Of a stretch of 64,000 bases of DNA, positions 18,789 to 28,929 are shown piece after piece. Numbering within the stretch: position 1 is the first letter of the stretch; each line of letters begins with the position of its first letter. This stretch comes from Phaeovulum veldkampii DSM 11550 (lineage in GTDB: Bacteria; Pseudomonadota; Alphaproteobacteria; Rhodobacterales; Rhodobacteraceae). Location of the stretch: contig NZ_PZKF01000001.1 in NCBI RefSeq assembly GCF_003034995.1, positions 1-64,000 of the forward strand, written 5' to 3'. The translations under genes and the position numbers were made by a program. Below the pieces are notes generated by a model. The model did not search any database, was not told where the DNA came from, and was given only the letters and a program-made list of their open reading frames with translations.

Positions 18789-19364
18789 ATGAGGGAATTC
18801 GGGCTGTTTCTGGGCCAGATGATCCGCAAACCCGCGCAGGTTTCGGCCCTTGCCCCGTCGTCCCGGCATCTGGCGCGCGCGCTGGCGGAACCGATCGGGC
18901 CGCAAACCGGGCTGGTGGCCGAATTCGGCCCCGGAACCGGCACCATCACCCGCGCGATTCTGGACCGTGGCCTGCCCCCCGAAAACCTCACCCTGTTCGA
19001 GCTGAACCCGGTTTTCGCGCGCAGGCTTCACAGCCGCTTTCCCGGCGTGCGGGTCGAAAACCGCCCAGCGCAAGACATTGGCACCGCCGGGCTGTCGGGG
19101 CTGGATGCGGTGATCAGCGGGCTGCCCTTGCTGTCGATGAACGAACAGTTGCAACATGCAATCCTCAGCGCCGCCTTTCAGGCGCTGAAACCAGGCGGCA
19201 TTTTCGTGCAGTTCACCTATGGCCCACGCCCGCCGCTGGCGCATGGCCTGCAACACGAGCTGGGGCTGGAGGTGCGGCGCGGCCCGCAGGTCTTGCTGAA
19301 CATGCCGCCGGCGCGGGTCTATCACTATCACCGCATCAGCGCGCAGGCCCCGCGCGCAGCCTGA
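18789..19364 (+). CDS. pmtA: phosphatidylethanolamine N-methyltransferase, PmtA type
   Basis: 191 aa class I SAM methyltransferase of the small Rhodobacter-type PmtA family, which makes phosphatidylcholine by stepwise N-methylation of phosphatidylethanolamine at the inner membrane. SAM motif I AEFGPGTGTITRAIL, motif with FELNPVFARRL, and DAVISGLPLLSM are present. ATG 18789 gives the family-like start MREFGLFLGQM. An in-frame ATG further upstream (18714) would read through the inverted repeat and is rejected. The main alternative is a related rRNA-adenine-methylase-like protein. Confidence 0.82.
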   Translation: MREFGLFLGQMIRKPAQVSALAPSSRHLARALAEPIGPQTGLVAEFGPGTGTITRAILDRGLPPENLTLFELNPVFARRLHSRFPGVRVENRPAQDIGTAGLSGLDAVISGLPLLSMNEQLQHAILSAAFQALKPGGIFVQFTYGPRPPLAHGLQHELGLEVRRGPQVLLNMPPARVYHYHRISAQAPRAA

Positions 19365-19383
19365 AGGTATACCTTCGTATACC
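19363..19383. promoter_or_regulatory. short palindrome between pmtA and fumC
   Basis: A 14-bp perfect palindrome GAAGGTATACCTTC (19363-19376) overlaps a GGTATAC/GTATACC stem (19366-19383). It begins inside the pmtA stop codon and lies about 60 bp upstream of fumC. Operator-like in size; no regulator can be named. Confidence 0.4.
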
Positions 19384-19442
19384 GATTGCAAAACCAGCCG
19401 CCGCCCCCTAAGAAACGCGCAACAGTTTCAGGAGGTTTCCGC

Positions 19443-20837
19443 ATGACCGCAACCCGCACCGAGACCGACAGCTTTGGCCCGCTGGAGGTTCCCGCCGACA
19501 AATACTGGGGCGCGCAGACGCAACGCTCGATCATCAATTTCCCGATCGGCTGGGAACGCCAGCCGGTGGCGATCATCCGCGCGCTGGGGGTGATCAAACA
19601 GGCCGCAGCCGAGGTCAACATGGCCACCGGCAAGCTTGACCCCGCCCTTGGCCGCGCGATGGTGCAGGCCGCAGCAGAGGTGGTGGCGGGCAAGTTCGAC
19701 GACAACTTTCCGCTGGTGGTGTGGCAGACCGGCTCTGGCACGCAGTCCAACATGAACGCCAACGAGGTGATCTCGAACCGGGCGATTGAAATTCTTGGCG
19801 GGGCGATGGGTTCGAAAACGCCGGTTCACCCGAACGACCATGTGAACATGGGCCAAAGCTCGAATGACACCTTTCCCACGGCCATGCATGTGGCCATCGG
19901 CATGATGGCGCGCGATGTGCTGCTGCCGGGCCTGCGCAAGCTGCACGGCGCGCTGGCCGCAAAATCCGAAGAGTTCAAGGATATCATCAAGATCGGCCGC
20001 ACCCATACCCAGGACGCCACCCCCCTGACACTGGGGCAGGAGTTTTCGGGGTACGCCCATCAGGTCGCCATGGGCATCAAACGGGTGGAAATGTGCCTGC
20101 CCGACATCTACGAACTGGCGCAGGGCGGCACCGCGGTGGGCACCGGACTGAACACGAAAAAGGGCTGGGATACCGCGATTGCCGCCAAGATCGCCGAAAT
20201 CACCGCCCTGCCCTTTGTGACCGCGCCCAACAAGTTCGAGGCGCTGGCCGCGCATGATGCGATGGTGATGTTCTCGGGCGCGCTGAAGACGGTGGCGGGC
20301 AGCTTGTTCAAGATCGCCAACGACATGAGGCTGCTGGGATCGGGCCCGCGGTCGGGGCTGGGCGAACTGATCCTGCCGGAAAACGAGCCGGGCAGCTCGA
20401 TCATGCCAGGCAAGGTGAACCCGACCCAGGCCGAGGCGCTGACCATGGTCTGCGCGCATGTGATGGGCAATGACGCCGCCGTGGGCTTTGCCGGTAGTCA
20501 GGGCCATTTCGAACTGAACGTCTACAACCCGATGATGGCTTATAACGTGCTGCAATCCATGCAGCTTCTGGGCGACGCGGCAGGGTCGTTCACCGATAAC
20601 ATGGTGGTCGGCACACAGGCCAATGTCGCGCGGATCGACAAGCTGATGAAGGAAAGCCTGATGCTGGTGACGGCGCTGGCCCCCACCATCGGCTATGACG
20701 CGGCAACCAAGGTCGCCAAGACGGCGCACAAGAACGGCACCACGCTGCGCCAAGAGGCTATTGCGCTGGGCTATGTCGATGGCGAAACCTTTGACCGGGT
20801 TGTGCGCCCCGACCAGATGATCGGCCCCGAGGACTGA
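19443..20837 (+). CDS. fumC: fumarate hydratase class II
   Basis: 464 aa, standard length for the iron-free fumarase that interconverts fumarate and malate in the TCA cycle. The lyase signature [13 protein letters not shown] is at residues about 317-329; [13 protein letters not shown] and [18 protein letters not shown] are present. ATG 19443 has a perfect AGGAGG ribosome site eight bases upstream. Two tiny coupled genes follow within 5 nt. Confidence 0.97.
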   Translation: MTATRTETDSFGPLEVPADKYWGAQTQRSIINFPIGWERQPVAIIRALGVIKQAAAEVNMATGKLDPALGRAMVQAAAEVVAGKFDDNFPLVVWQTGSGTQSNMNANEVISNRAIEILGGAMGSKTPVHPNDHVNMGQSSNDTFPTAMHVAIGMMARDVLLPGLRKLHGALAAKSEEFKDIIKIGRTHTQDATPLTLGQEFSGYAHQVAMGIKRVEMCLPDIYELAQGGTAVGTGLNTKKGWDTAIAAKIAEITALPFVTAPNKFEALAAHDAMVMFSGALKTVAGSLFKIANDMRLLGSGPRSGLGELILPENEPGSSIMPGKVNPTQAEALTMVCAHVMGNDAAVGFAGSQGHFELNVYNPMMAYNVLQSMQLLGDAAGSFTDNMVVGTQANVARIDKLMKESLMLVTALAPTIGYDAATKVAKTAHKNGTTLRQEAIALGYVDGETFDRVVRPDQMIGPED

Positions 20838-20841
20838 TCAG

Positions 20842-21021
20842 ATGACCGAAGTGATCAACCTTCGGCAGGCCAAAAAGACCCTTGCGCGCGCAGCAAAGCG
20901 CGCGCAAGCCGATGAAAACGCGGCAAAGTTCGGACGCACCAAGGCACAGCGCGACCTTGAGGAGGCACAGGCCGCCAAGGCCCGCGCCGAACTGGATGCC
21001 CACCGGCGGGAGCCGGAATGA
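20842..21021 (+). CDS. DUF4169-like small protein
   Basis: 59 aa, strongly charged and Ala/Lys/Arg-rich (MTEVINLRQAKKTLARAAKR...), likely one long helix. It starts 4 nt after the fumC stop and its stop overlaps the next gene's ATG (ATGA). I associate this fumC-small helical protein-RHH order with Rhodobacterales and the family DUF4169. Function unknown. Confidence 0.8.
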   Translation: MTEVINLRQAKKTLARAAKRAQADENAAKFGRTKAQRDLEEAQAAKARAELDAHRREPE

Positions 21022-21236
21022 GCCGGCCCGAAAAACACTCTCTTACCCTGGGCGGGCACCGCACCAGCGTATCGCTGGAGCCGGAATTCTGGGCCGCCTT
21101 CCGCGAGATCGCCGCCGCGTCGGGCCGGGGCATCAACGAGCTGGCCGCCGAGATCGACACCGCGCGCGGTGCCGAGTGCGGGCTGGCGACCGCGATCCGG
21201 CTGCACGTTCTGGCGCATTACCGTAAAGCCCGCTAG
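21018..21236 (+). CDS. ribbon-helix-helix domain protein
   Basis: 72 aa. The strand [15 protein letters not shown] followed by helices around [12 protein letters not shown] and [16 protein letters not shown] is the ribbon-helix-helix fold, as in small DNA-binding repressors. Translationally coupled to the DUF4169-like gene. It could be a regulator, possibly a toxin-antitoxin-like or metabolic repressor, but the partner does not resemble a toxin. No target can be assigned. Confidence 0.78.
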   Translation: MSRPEKHSLTLGGHRTSVSLEPEFWAAFREIAAASGRGINELAAEIDTARGAECGLATAIRLHVLAHYRKAR

Positions 21237-21300
21237 CGCCGCGCCCTTGCCCTTGCGCCCCCCGCCGTTATGTTCCACAAATCGGCGAATGCGCGGAACA

Positions 21301-22287
21301 ATGGCGGACGACATGTTGGAACAAAATGCAAAACCCACCGAAGACATCTCGGTTCGCGAGGTCTTCGGGATCGACACCGACATGAAGGTGAGGGGCTTTG
21401 CCGACCGCTCTGACCGGGTGCCCGACCTTGACCCGACCTACAAGTTCGACCCCGACACGACGCTGGCGATTCTGGCAGGCTTTGCCTACAATCGCCGCGT
21501 GATGATTCAGGGCTATCACGGCACCGGCAAATCGACCCATATCGAACAGGTCGCCGCGCGGCTGAACTGGCCCTGCGTGCGGGTCAACCTTGACAGCCAT
21601 GTGTCGCGTATCGACCTGATCGGCAAGGATGCGATCAAGCTGGTCGATGGCAAGCAGGTGACGGTGTTTCACGAAGGCATCCTGCCCTGGGCGCTGCGCA
21701 ACCCCACCGCCATTGTGTTCGACGAATACGACGCCGGCCGCGCCGATGTGATGTTCGTGATCCAGCGCGTGCTGGAAGCCGATGGCAAGCTGACCTTGCT
21801 GGATCAGAACGAGATCATCACGCCCAACCCCTATTTCCGGCTGTTCGCCACCGCCAACACCGTGGGCCTGGGCGACACGACCGGTCTTTACCATGGCACG
21901 CAGCAGATCAACCAGGGCCAGATGGACCGCTGGAGCCTGGTGGCGACGCTGAACTATCTGTCGCACGACGCCGAAACAGCGATCGTGCTGTCGAAGAACC
22001 CGCATTACAACACCGACAAGGGCCGCAAGACGATCGGCCAGATGGTGCATGTGGCCGACCTGACGCGCACCGCCTTCATGAATGGCAACCTGTCCACCGT
22101 GATGAGCCCGCGCACCGTCATCGCCTGGGCACAGAATGCCGAAATTTTCCGCAATGTGGGCTATGCCTTCCGGCTGACCTTCCTGAACAAATGCGACGAG
22201 CTGGAGCGGCAGACCGTGGCCGAATTCTATCAGCGCCTGTTCGATGAGGAACTGCCCGAAAGTGCCGCCGCGCAGGCGATCCGGTGA
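21301..22287 (+). CDS. cobS: aerobic cobaltochelatase subunit CobS
   Basis: 328 aa AAA+ ATPase, the ATP-hydrolysing partner of CobT in the CobNST cobaltochelatase that inserts Co2+ into hydrogenobyrinic acid a,c-diamide. Walker [10 protein letters not shown] (residues about 71-79), Walker [10 protein letters not shown] and [20 protein letters not shown] are present, and the length is right. It is followed 48 bp later by cobT. cobN is not in the window. A strict aerobic corrin pathway is implied for the organism. Confidence 0.95.
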   Translation: MADDMLEQNAKPTEDISVREVFGIDTDMKVRGFADRSDRVPDLDPTYKFDPDTTLAILAGFAYNRRVMIQGYHGTGKSTHIEQVAARLNWPCVRVNLDSHVSRIDLIGKDAIKLVDGKQVTVFHEGILPWALRNPTAIVFDEYDAGRADVMFVIQRVLEADGKLTLLDQNEIITPNPYFRLFATANTVGLGDTTGLYHGTQQINQGQMDRWSLVATLNYLSHDAETAIVLSKNPHYNTDKGRKTIGQMVHVADLTRTAFMNGNLSTVMSPRTVIAWAQNAEIFRNVGYAFRLTFLNKCDELERQTVAEFYQRLFDEELPESAAAQAIR

Positions 22288-22335
22288 AACGGTGCGCGGA
22301 TCACGCCGAGGCGGGCGGCGGCCGGGGTTGGTGGC

Positions 22336-24201
22336 ATGAAACCCTCTGACAACCCCGCCGATCCGTTCAAGAAGGCGCTGGCCGAGGCGACCAAGGCGCT
22401 GGCTGACGAGGCCGATCTGACCGTCAGCTTTAGCGTCGATCCGCCGGGGCTGGCGGGTGATACGATGCGCCTGCCGCAGGTCAGCCGCCGGATGACGCAC
22501 GACGAGGTGCTGCTGGCGCGCGGCACGGCGGATGCCTTTGCGCTGCGGCTGCGCCATCGGGATGCCGAAACCTTCGCCCGCTATGCGCCGCAGGCCGGTA
22601 TTGCGCGTGATCTCTATGAGGCGATGGAAACCGCGCGATGCGAGGCTTTGGGCGCGCGCGACATGCCCGGCACCGCCACCAACACCTTTGCACGGCTGGG
22701 CCATGACGCCGAGCGCAAGGGCTATGGACAGATCCGCACGCGCGAGGATGCGCCGCTGGCGGTTGCGGCGGGCTATCTGGTGCGTCATCTGGCGACCGGG
22801 CGCGCCCTGCCCGCCGCAGCCGCGCATGTGATGGACCTGTGGCGCCCCTTCATCGAACAGCACGCCGAGGGCCATCTGGACACGCTCGATGAGGTGCTGG
22901 CCGATCAGGCGGCCTTCGCACGGCTGGCGCGGCAATTGATCACCGATCTGGGCTATGGCGACCAGTTGGGCGATGACCCCGACATCGGCGACGAAGACGA
23001 CGGCGAGGCGGAGGAAGACCAGGACCAGCCCGAGTCGCAGGACAGCGAATCCTCGGACGACAGCGAGGATGCGGGCGAGGCCAGCCCCGACCGCAGCCAG
23101 GAGGCGCAGCAGGATCAGGCGCAGGCCCATGTCAGCCCCGACGATCTGGCCGATGCCGAATTCGACGAAGAGATCGAGGCGCCGCAATCGGACGCGCCGC
23201 TGGAGCCGCCCCCCCCCGCCCATTCCGAGGCCGACCCCCTTTATACCGCCTATGCCACAGCCTTCGACGAGGAAATCCGCGCCGAAGACCTGGCCGAGCC
23301 GGCCGAGCTGGAACGCCTGCGCGCCTATCTTGATCAGCAGTTGGAGCCGCTGAAGGGCGCCGTGTCGCGGCTGGCCAACAAGTTGCAGCGCCGGCTTCAG
23401 GCGCAGCAGAATCGCGCCTGGGAATTCGACCTCGAAGAGGGTGTGCTGGATGCCGGGCGGCTTGCGCGCGTGGTGGCAAACCCCACCACGCCGCTGTCGT
23501 TCAAGGTGGAAAAGGATACCGAGTTCCGCGATACGGTGGTGACGCTCCTGCTGGACAATTCCGGGTCGATGCGGGGCCGGCCGATCTCGATTGCAGCAAT
23601 TTGCGCCGATGTCCTGGCGCGCACGCTGGAACGCTGCTCGGTCAAGGTCGAGATTCTGGGCTTTACCACCCGCGCCTGGAAGGGCGGCCAAAGCCGCGAG
23701 GCCTGGCTGGCCGCCAGGCGGCCGCAACAGCCGGGCCGGCTGAACGACCTGCGCCACATCATCTACAAGGCCGCCGATGCGCCGTTGCGCCGGGTGCGCG
23801 CCAATCTGGGCCTGATGATGAAAGAGGGCCTGCTGAAGGAAAACATCGACGGCGAGGCACTGGAATGGGCGCATCGGCGGATGGTGAGCCGCCCCGAGGC
23901 GCGCAAGATCTTGATGGTGATTTCCGACGGCGCGCCGGTGGATGATTCGACGCTGTCGGTCAACCCTGCCAATTATCTGGAAAAGCACCTGCGCGACGTG
24001 ATCGCCATGGTGGAACGGCGGCGTCAGGTGGAGCTGATCGCCATTGGCATCGGTCATGACGTGACGCGCTATTACCCGCGCGCCGTCACCATCACCGATG
24101 TCGATCAACTGGCCGGCGCCATGACCGAGCAACTCGCCAGCCTGTTCGACAAAGACCCGCGCGCGCGGGCGCGGATGATCGGCATTCGCAAGGCGATGTG
24201 A
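22336..24201 (+). CDS. cobT: aerobic cobaltochelatase subunit CobT
   Basis: 621 aa. Partner of CobS in the cobaltochelatase complex. The N-terminal helical domain is followed by a very acidic, repeat-like linker (about residues 213-275, rich in Asp/Glu/Gln/Ser), and then a C-terminal VWA domain with a MIDAS DNSGS near residue 406 ([13 protein letters not shown]). The metal-binding Asp/Ser residues are all kept. Its stop overlaps the start of the downstream peptidase gene (TGATG). Confidence 0.95.
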   Translation: MKPSDNPADPFKKALAEATKALADEADLTVSFSVDPPGLAGDTMRLPQVSRRMTHDEVLLARGTADAFALRLRHRDAETFARYAPQAGIARDLYEAMETARCEALGARDMPGTATNTFARLGHDAERKGYGQIRTREDAPLAVAAGYLVRHLATGRALPAAAAHVMDLWRPFIEQHAEGHLDTLDEVLADQAAFARLARQLITDLGYGDQLGDDPDIGDEDDGEAEEDQDQPESQDSESSDDSEDAGEASPDRSQEAQQDQAQAHVSPDDLADAEFDEEIEAPQSDAPLEPPPPAHSEADPLYTAYATAFDEEIRAEDLAEPAELERLRAYLDQQLEPLKGAVSRLANKLQRRLQAQQNRAWEFDLEEGVLDAGRLARVVANPTTPLSFKVEKDTEFRDTVVTLLLDNSGSMRGRPISIAAICADVLARTLERCSVKVEILGFTTRAWKGGQSREAWLAARRPQQPGRLNDLRHIIYKAADAPLRRVRANLGLMMKEGLLKENIDGEALEWAHRRMVSRPEARKILMVISDGAPVDDSTLSVNPANYLEKHLRDVIAMVERRRQVELIAIGIGHDVTRYYPRAVTITDVDQLAGAMTEQLASLFDKDPRARARMIGIRKAM

Positions 24202-26003
24202 TGCTGCAATCCTTTAGCCCCACGACCCGCCCGCAAGATGGCCCGCCCCGGCTGGCCCTGCTGCGCGCGATGATGGCGGCCGAGGGGCTGGCAGGCTTTG
24301 TGGTGCCGCGCGCCGATGCCCATCAGGGCGAATATGTCGCCCCCCGCGATGCCCGGCTGGCCTGGCTGACGGGGTTCACCGGCTCGGCGGGTTTTGCCAT
24401 CGTGCTGGCCGATCAGGCGGGCGTGTTCATCGACGGGCGCTACCGCGTGCAGGTTCGCGCCGAGGTGGACCTGGTGCATTTCGCCCCGGTGAACTGGCCC
24501 GAAACCAAGCCCGCCGCCTGGCTGATGGCGCATCTGACCGGCGGGCGGATCGGCTATGACCCCTGGCTGCACAGCGAAAAAGAGATTGCGCAACTTGAGA
24601 GAGAGCTTGAGGAAAGCCCGATAACCCTTTCTCCGTGCAAGAATCTTGTCGATTCTATCTGGGTTGATCAGCCGCCCGCACCTGCGAGCCCGGTGCAGGT
24701 GCATTCCGATGCGCTGGCGGGCCGCACCAGCGCCGACAAGCGCGCCGAACTGGCGGCGGGCCTGCGCGCCGCAGGGCAGCGCGCAGCGGTGCTGACGTTG
24801 ACCGATTCCGTCTCGTGGCTGCTGAACATCCGCGGCGCCGATATTGCCCGCAACCCGGTGGTGCAGGCCTTTGCCATCCTGCATGATACCGGGCATCTGA
24901 GCCTGTTTGCCGCGCCCGCCAAATTCGGCGCCGAGGTGCGCGCGCATCTGGGGCCCGATGTGAACCTGCGCCCCGAGGCGGCGTTTCTGCCAGCGCTGCG
25001 GGCGCTGACCGGGCCGGTGCGGGTGGACCCTGCCTCGGCACCGCGGCAGGTGGTGCGCGAACTGGCCGAGGCCGATGTACCGGTGGCCTTTGCCCCCGAC
25101 CCCTGCCTGCTGCCCAAGGCGCGCAAGACCAGCGCCGAAATCGGCGGGATGCGCGCGGCGCATCTGCGCGATGGCGCGGCCATGGCCGAATTTTTGTGCT
25201 GGCTTGCGGCCGAGGCGCCAAACGGCGGGCTGCGCGAAACCGATCTGGTGCGGCGGCTGGAGGCCGCGCGCACCGCAACCGGCTGCCTGCGCGAGATCAG
25301 CTTTGACACGATCTGCGGCGCGGGCCCACATGGCGCAATCGTGCATTACCGCGTGACCGAGGCCACCGACCGCGCCATCACCCCCGGCGATGTGGTGCTG
25401 ATCGATTCGGGCGGCCAATACCCCGACGGCACCACCGACATCACCCGCACCGTCGCCACCGGTCCGGCCCCTGATACGGTGCGCGGCCCCTTTACCCGCG
25501 TATTGCAGGGGCTGATCGCCCTTTCGCGCGCGCGCTTTCCACGCGGGCTTGCGGGGCGCGATCTTGACCCGCTGGCGCGGGTGGCGCTGTGGCAGGCGGG
25601 GCTGGATTATGACCACGGCACCGGCCACGGCGTGGGCGCATATCTGTGCGTTCACGAAGGGCCGCAGCGCATCTCGCGGCTGTCCGAGGTGGTGCTGGAA
25701 CCCGGCATGATCCTGTCCAACGAGCCGGGCTATTACCGTGAGGGTGCCTTTGGCATCCGGCTGGAAAACCTGATCGTGGTGACCGTGGCGCCCGCCCTGC
25801 CCGGCGCCGATGATCGCCCGATGCTGGCCTTTGAAACGCTGACATGGGTGCCGATCGACACCCGCCTGATCGACCTTTCGCTGCTGTCGGCGGCCGAGCG
25901 CGATTGGCTGAACGCCTATCACGCCACAGTGCTGGACCGGATCGGCCCGCGCGTCAGCCCTGCCACGCGCGAGTGGCTGGAACGCGCCTGCGCGGCGATC
26001 TGA
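24201..26003 (+). CDS. pepP: Xaa-Pro aminopeptidase (aminopeptidase P family)
   Basis: 600 aa cytoplasmic metallopeptidase that removes an N-terminal residue before proline. It has two N-terminal creatinase-like domains (about 1-300) and a C-terminal pita-bread domain. Metal ligands are visible: DSGGQYPDGTTDITRT (two Asp), GHGVGAYLCVHEGP (His), SNEPGYY and GIRLENL (two Glu). The long, eukaryote-like three-domain form is common in alphaproteobacteria. Translationally coupled to cobT (ATG 24201 overlaps the TGA), probably without a functional link. Confidence 0.93.
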   Translation: MLQSFSPTTRPQDGPPRLALLRAMMAAEGLAGFVVPRADAHQGEYVAPRDARLAWLTGFTGSAGFAIVLADQAGVFIDGRYRVQVRAEVDLVHFAPVNWPETKPAAWLMAHLTGGRIGYDPWLHSEKEIAQLERELEESPITLSPCKNLVDSIWVDQPPAPASPVQVHSDALAGRTSADKRAELAAGLRAAGQRAAVLTLTDSVSWLLNIRGADIARNPVVQAFAILHDTGHLSLFAAPAKFGAEVRAHLGPDVNLRPEAAFLPALRALTGPVRVDPASAPRQVVRELAEADVPVAFAPDPCLLPKARKTSAEIGGMRAAHLRDGAAMAEFLCWLAAEAPNGGLRETDLVRRLEAARTATGCLREISFDTICGAGPHGAIVHYRVTEATDRAITPGDVVLIDSGGQYPDGTTDITRTVATGPAPDTVRGPFTRVLQGLIALSRARFPRGLAGRDLDPLARVALWQAGLDYDHGTGHGVGAYLCVHEGPQRISRLSEVVLEPGMILSNEPGYYREGAFGIRLENLIVVTVAPALPGADDRPMLAFETLTWVPIDTRLIDLSLLSAAERDWLNAYHATVLDRIGPRVSPATREWLERACAAI

Positions 26004-26096
26004 CCACGCGATTTTCCGCCCCCGCCTCCCGGCCCCCCTTCCGCTGCCGCGGCCTTGCGCCTAGTGTCGCGCCCGATCCCGAGCCGGAGAAAGCCG

Positions 26097-27488
26097 ATGT
26101 CCCGCCCCCCAAACTGCGCCGATGCCCTAGCCGAAATCGCCGCCCTGCTGGGCGACCGGCTCAGCCGCTCGCGCGCCGATCTGGACCAGCACGCACGATC
26201 CGAGGCGTGGTATCCCCCGACCCCGCCCGAGGCTGTGGCTTTTCCCGAAACGACCGCCGAGGTTTCGGCGATTCTGACGATCTGCAACGCCCATGGCCTG
26301 CCGGTGGTGGCCTGGGGCGCGGGCACCTCGCTTGAGGCGCAGGCACTGGCGGTCGAGGGCGGGCTGACGCTGGATTTCAGCCGGATGAACCGGGTCTTGC
26401 AGCTTCATGCCGAGGATATGCAGGTGGTGGTGCAACCCGGCCTGACCCGGCAGGAATTGAACGAGGAGTTGCGCGCCACCGGCCTGTTTTTCCCGGTCGA
26501 TCCAGGCGCCAACGCCAGCCTTGGCGGCATGGCCGCCACTCGCGCCAGCGGCACCACGACAGTGCGCTATGGCTCGATGCGCGACAACGTGATGGGGCTT
26601 GAGGTGGTGCTGGCCGACGGGCGCGTCATCCGCACCGGCTCGCGCGCGGCGAAATCGGCGGCGGGCTATGACCTGACGGCGCTGATGCTGGGGTCAGAGG
26701 GCACGCTCGGGGTGATCACCGAACTGACGCTGCGGCTTCACGGCCAGCCCGAGGCGATCAGCGCCGCGGTCTGCGCCTTTGACAGTCTCGAGGCGGCGGT
26801 GCAGACCGTGATGGCGACGATCCAGATGGGCATTCCAATGGCGCGGATCGAGTTTGTCGATGAGGCCGTAGCCCGCGTCTTCAACAGCTATGCGGGCACG
26901 AAAATGCCCGAGCGTCCGCATCTGCTGGTGGAATTTCACGGCTCGCAGGCCGGTGTGGCCGAACAGGCCCGCGCCTTTGGCGAGGTGGTGGCCGAAATGG
27001 GCGGGGCCGATTTCAACTGGGCCAGCACGACCGAGGCGCGCACCGCGCTGTGGAAGATGCGCCACAACGCCTACCCCGCCTGCCTCGCGGCGCGACCCGG
27101 CTCGATCGGGTTGGTGACCGACATCTGCGTGCCGATCTCACGGCTGGCCGAGGCGGTGGCCGAAACGCGCGCCGATATCGAGGCCGAGGGCATCGAGGGG
27201 CCGATTCTGGGCCATGTGGGCGACGGCAATTTCCATGCCATCCTGCTGCTGGACCGCGACAACCCCGACCATCTGGCCCGTGCCAGGCGGCTGGCTGGCC
27301 GGATGGCGGACCGTGCGCTGGCGATGGGTGGCACGGTGACGGGTGAACATGGCGTGGGGATCGGCAAGCGCGGCTATATGGCGGCCGAACATGGGCAGGG
27401 CTGGCAGGTGATGGGTGCGATCAAGGCGGCACTTGACCCCAACGGCATCCTGAACCCCGGCAAGCTGGTTCCAGGGGGCGCGGCATGA
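26097..27488 (+). CDS. FAD-linked oxidoreductase, D-lactate dehydrogenase (cytochrome) type
   Basis: 463 aa. The N-terminal FAD-binding (PCMH) fold carries PVVAWGAGTSLEAQA and DPGANASLGGMAATRASGTT, and the C-terminal FAD-oxidase domain carries HVGDGNFHAILL and the terminal HGVGIGKRGYMAAEHG. This set matches the glycolate/D-lactate dehydrogenase family; the substrate is most likely D-lactate or another 2-hydroxy acid, with electrons passed to quinone or cytochrome. ATG 26097 fits; upstream 93 nt hold no gene. An NTF2-like gene overlaps its end. Confidence 0.9.
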   Translation: MSRPPNCADALAEIAALLGDRLSRSRADLDQHARSEAWYPPTPPEAVAFPETTAEVSAILTICNAHGLPVVAWGAGTSLEAQALAVEGGLTLDFSRMNRVLQLHAEDMQVVVQPGLTRQELNEELRATGLFFPVDPGANASLGGMAATRASGTTTVRYGSMRDNVMGLEVVLADGRVIRTGSRAAKSAAGYDLTALMLGSEGTLGVITELTLRLHGQPEAISAAVCAFDSLEAAVQTVMATIQMGIPMARIEFVDEAVARVFNSYAGTKMPERPHLLVEFHGSQAGVAEQARAFGEVVAEMGGADFNWASTTEARTALWKMRHNAYPACLAARPGSIGLVTDICVPISRLAEAVAETRADIEAEGIEGPILGHVGDGNFHAILLLDRDNPDHLARARRLAGRMADRALAMGGTVTGEHGVGIGKRGYMAAEHGQGWQVMGAIKAALDPNGILNPGKLVPGGAA

Positions 27489-27874
27489 CCCTGCCCGACC
27501 CCGCCGACCTGCCACGCGCCTTTGCCGCCGCCTGGGGCGCGCGCGATGCGGTGGCGCTGGCCGATCTGTTCGCCGAAGATGCCGATTTCCTGACCCTGAC
27601 CGGGGCTGCGGCCGAAGGCCGGGCCGAGATTGCCGAGGTGCTGGCGGGCGAATTTTCCGGCGCCTTTGCGCGCGCCCGCCTGGTCACCGGGCGGGGCAAG
27701 ATGCGCCCCGTCGGGCCGGGGGCGGCGGTGGTGCTGCAACGCTATGTGCTGTCGGGGCTGGTTCATGCCGATGGCAGCGATGCGGGCCGGGTGGGCGCGG
27801 TGCTGGCCGCAACGCTGGCCGCGGGGCCGGCGGGCTGGGCCATTGTCGCCGCGCAATTCGTGGCCGAGGCGTAA
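27485..27874 (+). CDS. NTF2-like (SnoaL/DUF4440-type) protein
   Basis: 129 aa NTF2-like fold: LPRAFAAAWGARDAVALADLFAEDADFLTLTG at the start and GWAIVAAQFVAEA at the end. Such domains bind small hydrophobic ligands or act as hydrolases/isomerases. Translation is coupled to the dehydrogenase by ATGA overlap, which hints at a role in the same pathway. Unknown substrate. It converges on the nucleoside hydrolase gene with 5 nt between stops. Confidence 0.75.
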   Translation: MTLPDPADLPRAFAAAWGARDAVALADLFAEDADFLTLTGAAAEGRAEIAEVLAGEFSGAFARARLVTGRGKMRPVGPGAAVVLQRYVLSGLVHADGSDAGRVGAVLAATLAAGPAGWAIVAAQFVAEA

Positions 27875-27879
27875 GCCGG

Positions 27880-28821
27880 TCAGAGCCGCCCGATCCGCTG
27901 GGTCAGCAGGGCAAAGAAGGCATCGGCATCGACATCGCCGATCACCATTGCATTGGCGGGCCGGTCGGTGACGCGCCACCAGTCGATCACGGTCATGCCG
28001 CGCGTCAGTGCGCTGAGGGTTTCGATTTCCACATTCACATGGCGACCCGAGAACAGGTCGGGCCGCAACAGATAGGCGATCACGCAGGGGTCGTGCAGCG
28101 GCGCGCCATCGCTGCCGTATTTCGCCATGTCGAAGCGTTCAAAGAAATCGGTCCAACTGGCCACCGCGTGCCCCGCCTGTGTGCCCAGCGCGCGGAACGC
28201 CTCCACCCGCGCGCGGGTGGTCAGCGCCTTGTGCGTCACATCCAGCGGCATCATCACCAGCGGCACGCCGGATTTGAACACGATGTCCGCGGCCTCGGGA
28301 TCGACGTAGATATTGAATTCGGCGGCGGGGGTGACGTTCCCCCCCTCGAAACAGCCGCCGCCCATCAGCACGATTTCCGCAATGCGCGGCACGATGTCGG
28401 GCGCGCGGGTCATCGCCGTGGCGATGTTGGTCAGCGGCCCCAGCGGGCACAGCGTAACGGTGCCCGCGGGCTGGCCACGCAGGCTCTCGATCAGAAACTC
28501 GACCGCGTGGACGGGTTGCAGCGCCATCGCAGGCTCGGGCAGCACGATGCCATCCAGCCCGCTGTTGCCATGCACATATTCCGCCGTGACCAGATCGCGC
28601 CGCAGCGGCGCGGCGCAGCCGGCGAAAACCGGCAGATCGGGCCGCCCGGCCAGTTCGCAGACCACGCGGGCATTGCGCGCCGTCAGCGGCAGGGCCACGT
28701 TGCCTGCAACACAGGTCAGGCCCAGAACCTCCAGTTCGGGGCTGGCCAGTGCCAGCAGGATCGCCACCGCGTCATCCTGACCGGGGTCGGTGTCGATGAT
28801 GATCTTGCGCGGCGCGGTCAT
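27880..28821 (-). CDS. inosine-uridine preferring nucleoside hydrolase
   Basis: 313 aa. The N-terminal Ca2+ motif DTDPGQDDAVA (DxDxxxDD) and C-terminal HDPCVIAYLL are diagnostic of IUNH family enzymes that split the N-glycosidic bond of nucleosides to base plus ribose. The other Asp ligand lies in GDVDADAFF near the end. ATG 28821 is preferred to the in-frame start at 28878, which would run through the terminator. It may salvage nucleosides; the substrate preference cannot be told. Confidence 0.93.
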   Translation of the reverse strand: MTAPRKIIIDTDPGQDDAVAILLALASPELEVLGLTCVAGNVALPLTARNARVVCELAGRPDLPVFAGCAAPLRRDLVTAEYVHGNSGLDGIVLPEPAMALQPVHAVEFLIESLRGQPAGTVTLCPLGPLTNIATAMTRAPDIVPRIAEIVLMGGGCFEGGNVTPAAEFNIYVDPEAADIVFKSGVPLVMMPLDVTHKALTTRARVEAFRALGTQAGHAVASWTDFFERFDMAKYGSDGAPLHDPCVIAYLLRPDLFSGRHVNVEIETLSALTRGMTVIDWWRVTDRPANAMVIGDVDADAFFALLTQRIGRL

Positions 28822-28879
28822 GGCAGCTTCTCCTTCAGGGGCGCAGACTGGCGCGGGGGCTGCGCCCTGTCCAGCCATG

Positions 28880-28909
28880 AAAAAGCCCCCGCGGTGGTGC
28901 CGCGGAGGC
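28880..28909 (-). terminator. terminator of the iron-binding protein gene
   Basis: On the minus strand, a GCCTCCGCGG/CCGCGGGGGC stem (one mismatch, loop CACCA) is followed by TTTTT. It lies 21 nt after the iron-binding protein stop. Confidence 0.88.
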
Positions 28910-28929
28910 CAAGGTTCAGGCCCCGCGCA

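Noticed and set aside
21268-24132. 954-codon minus-strand frame over cobS/cobT
   Set aside because: Low-complexity His/Gly/Arg-rich translation opposite two well-defined cobaltochelatase genes; no start signal.
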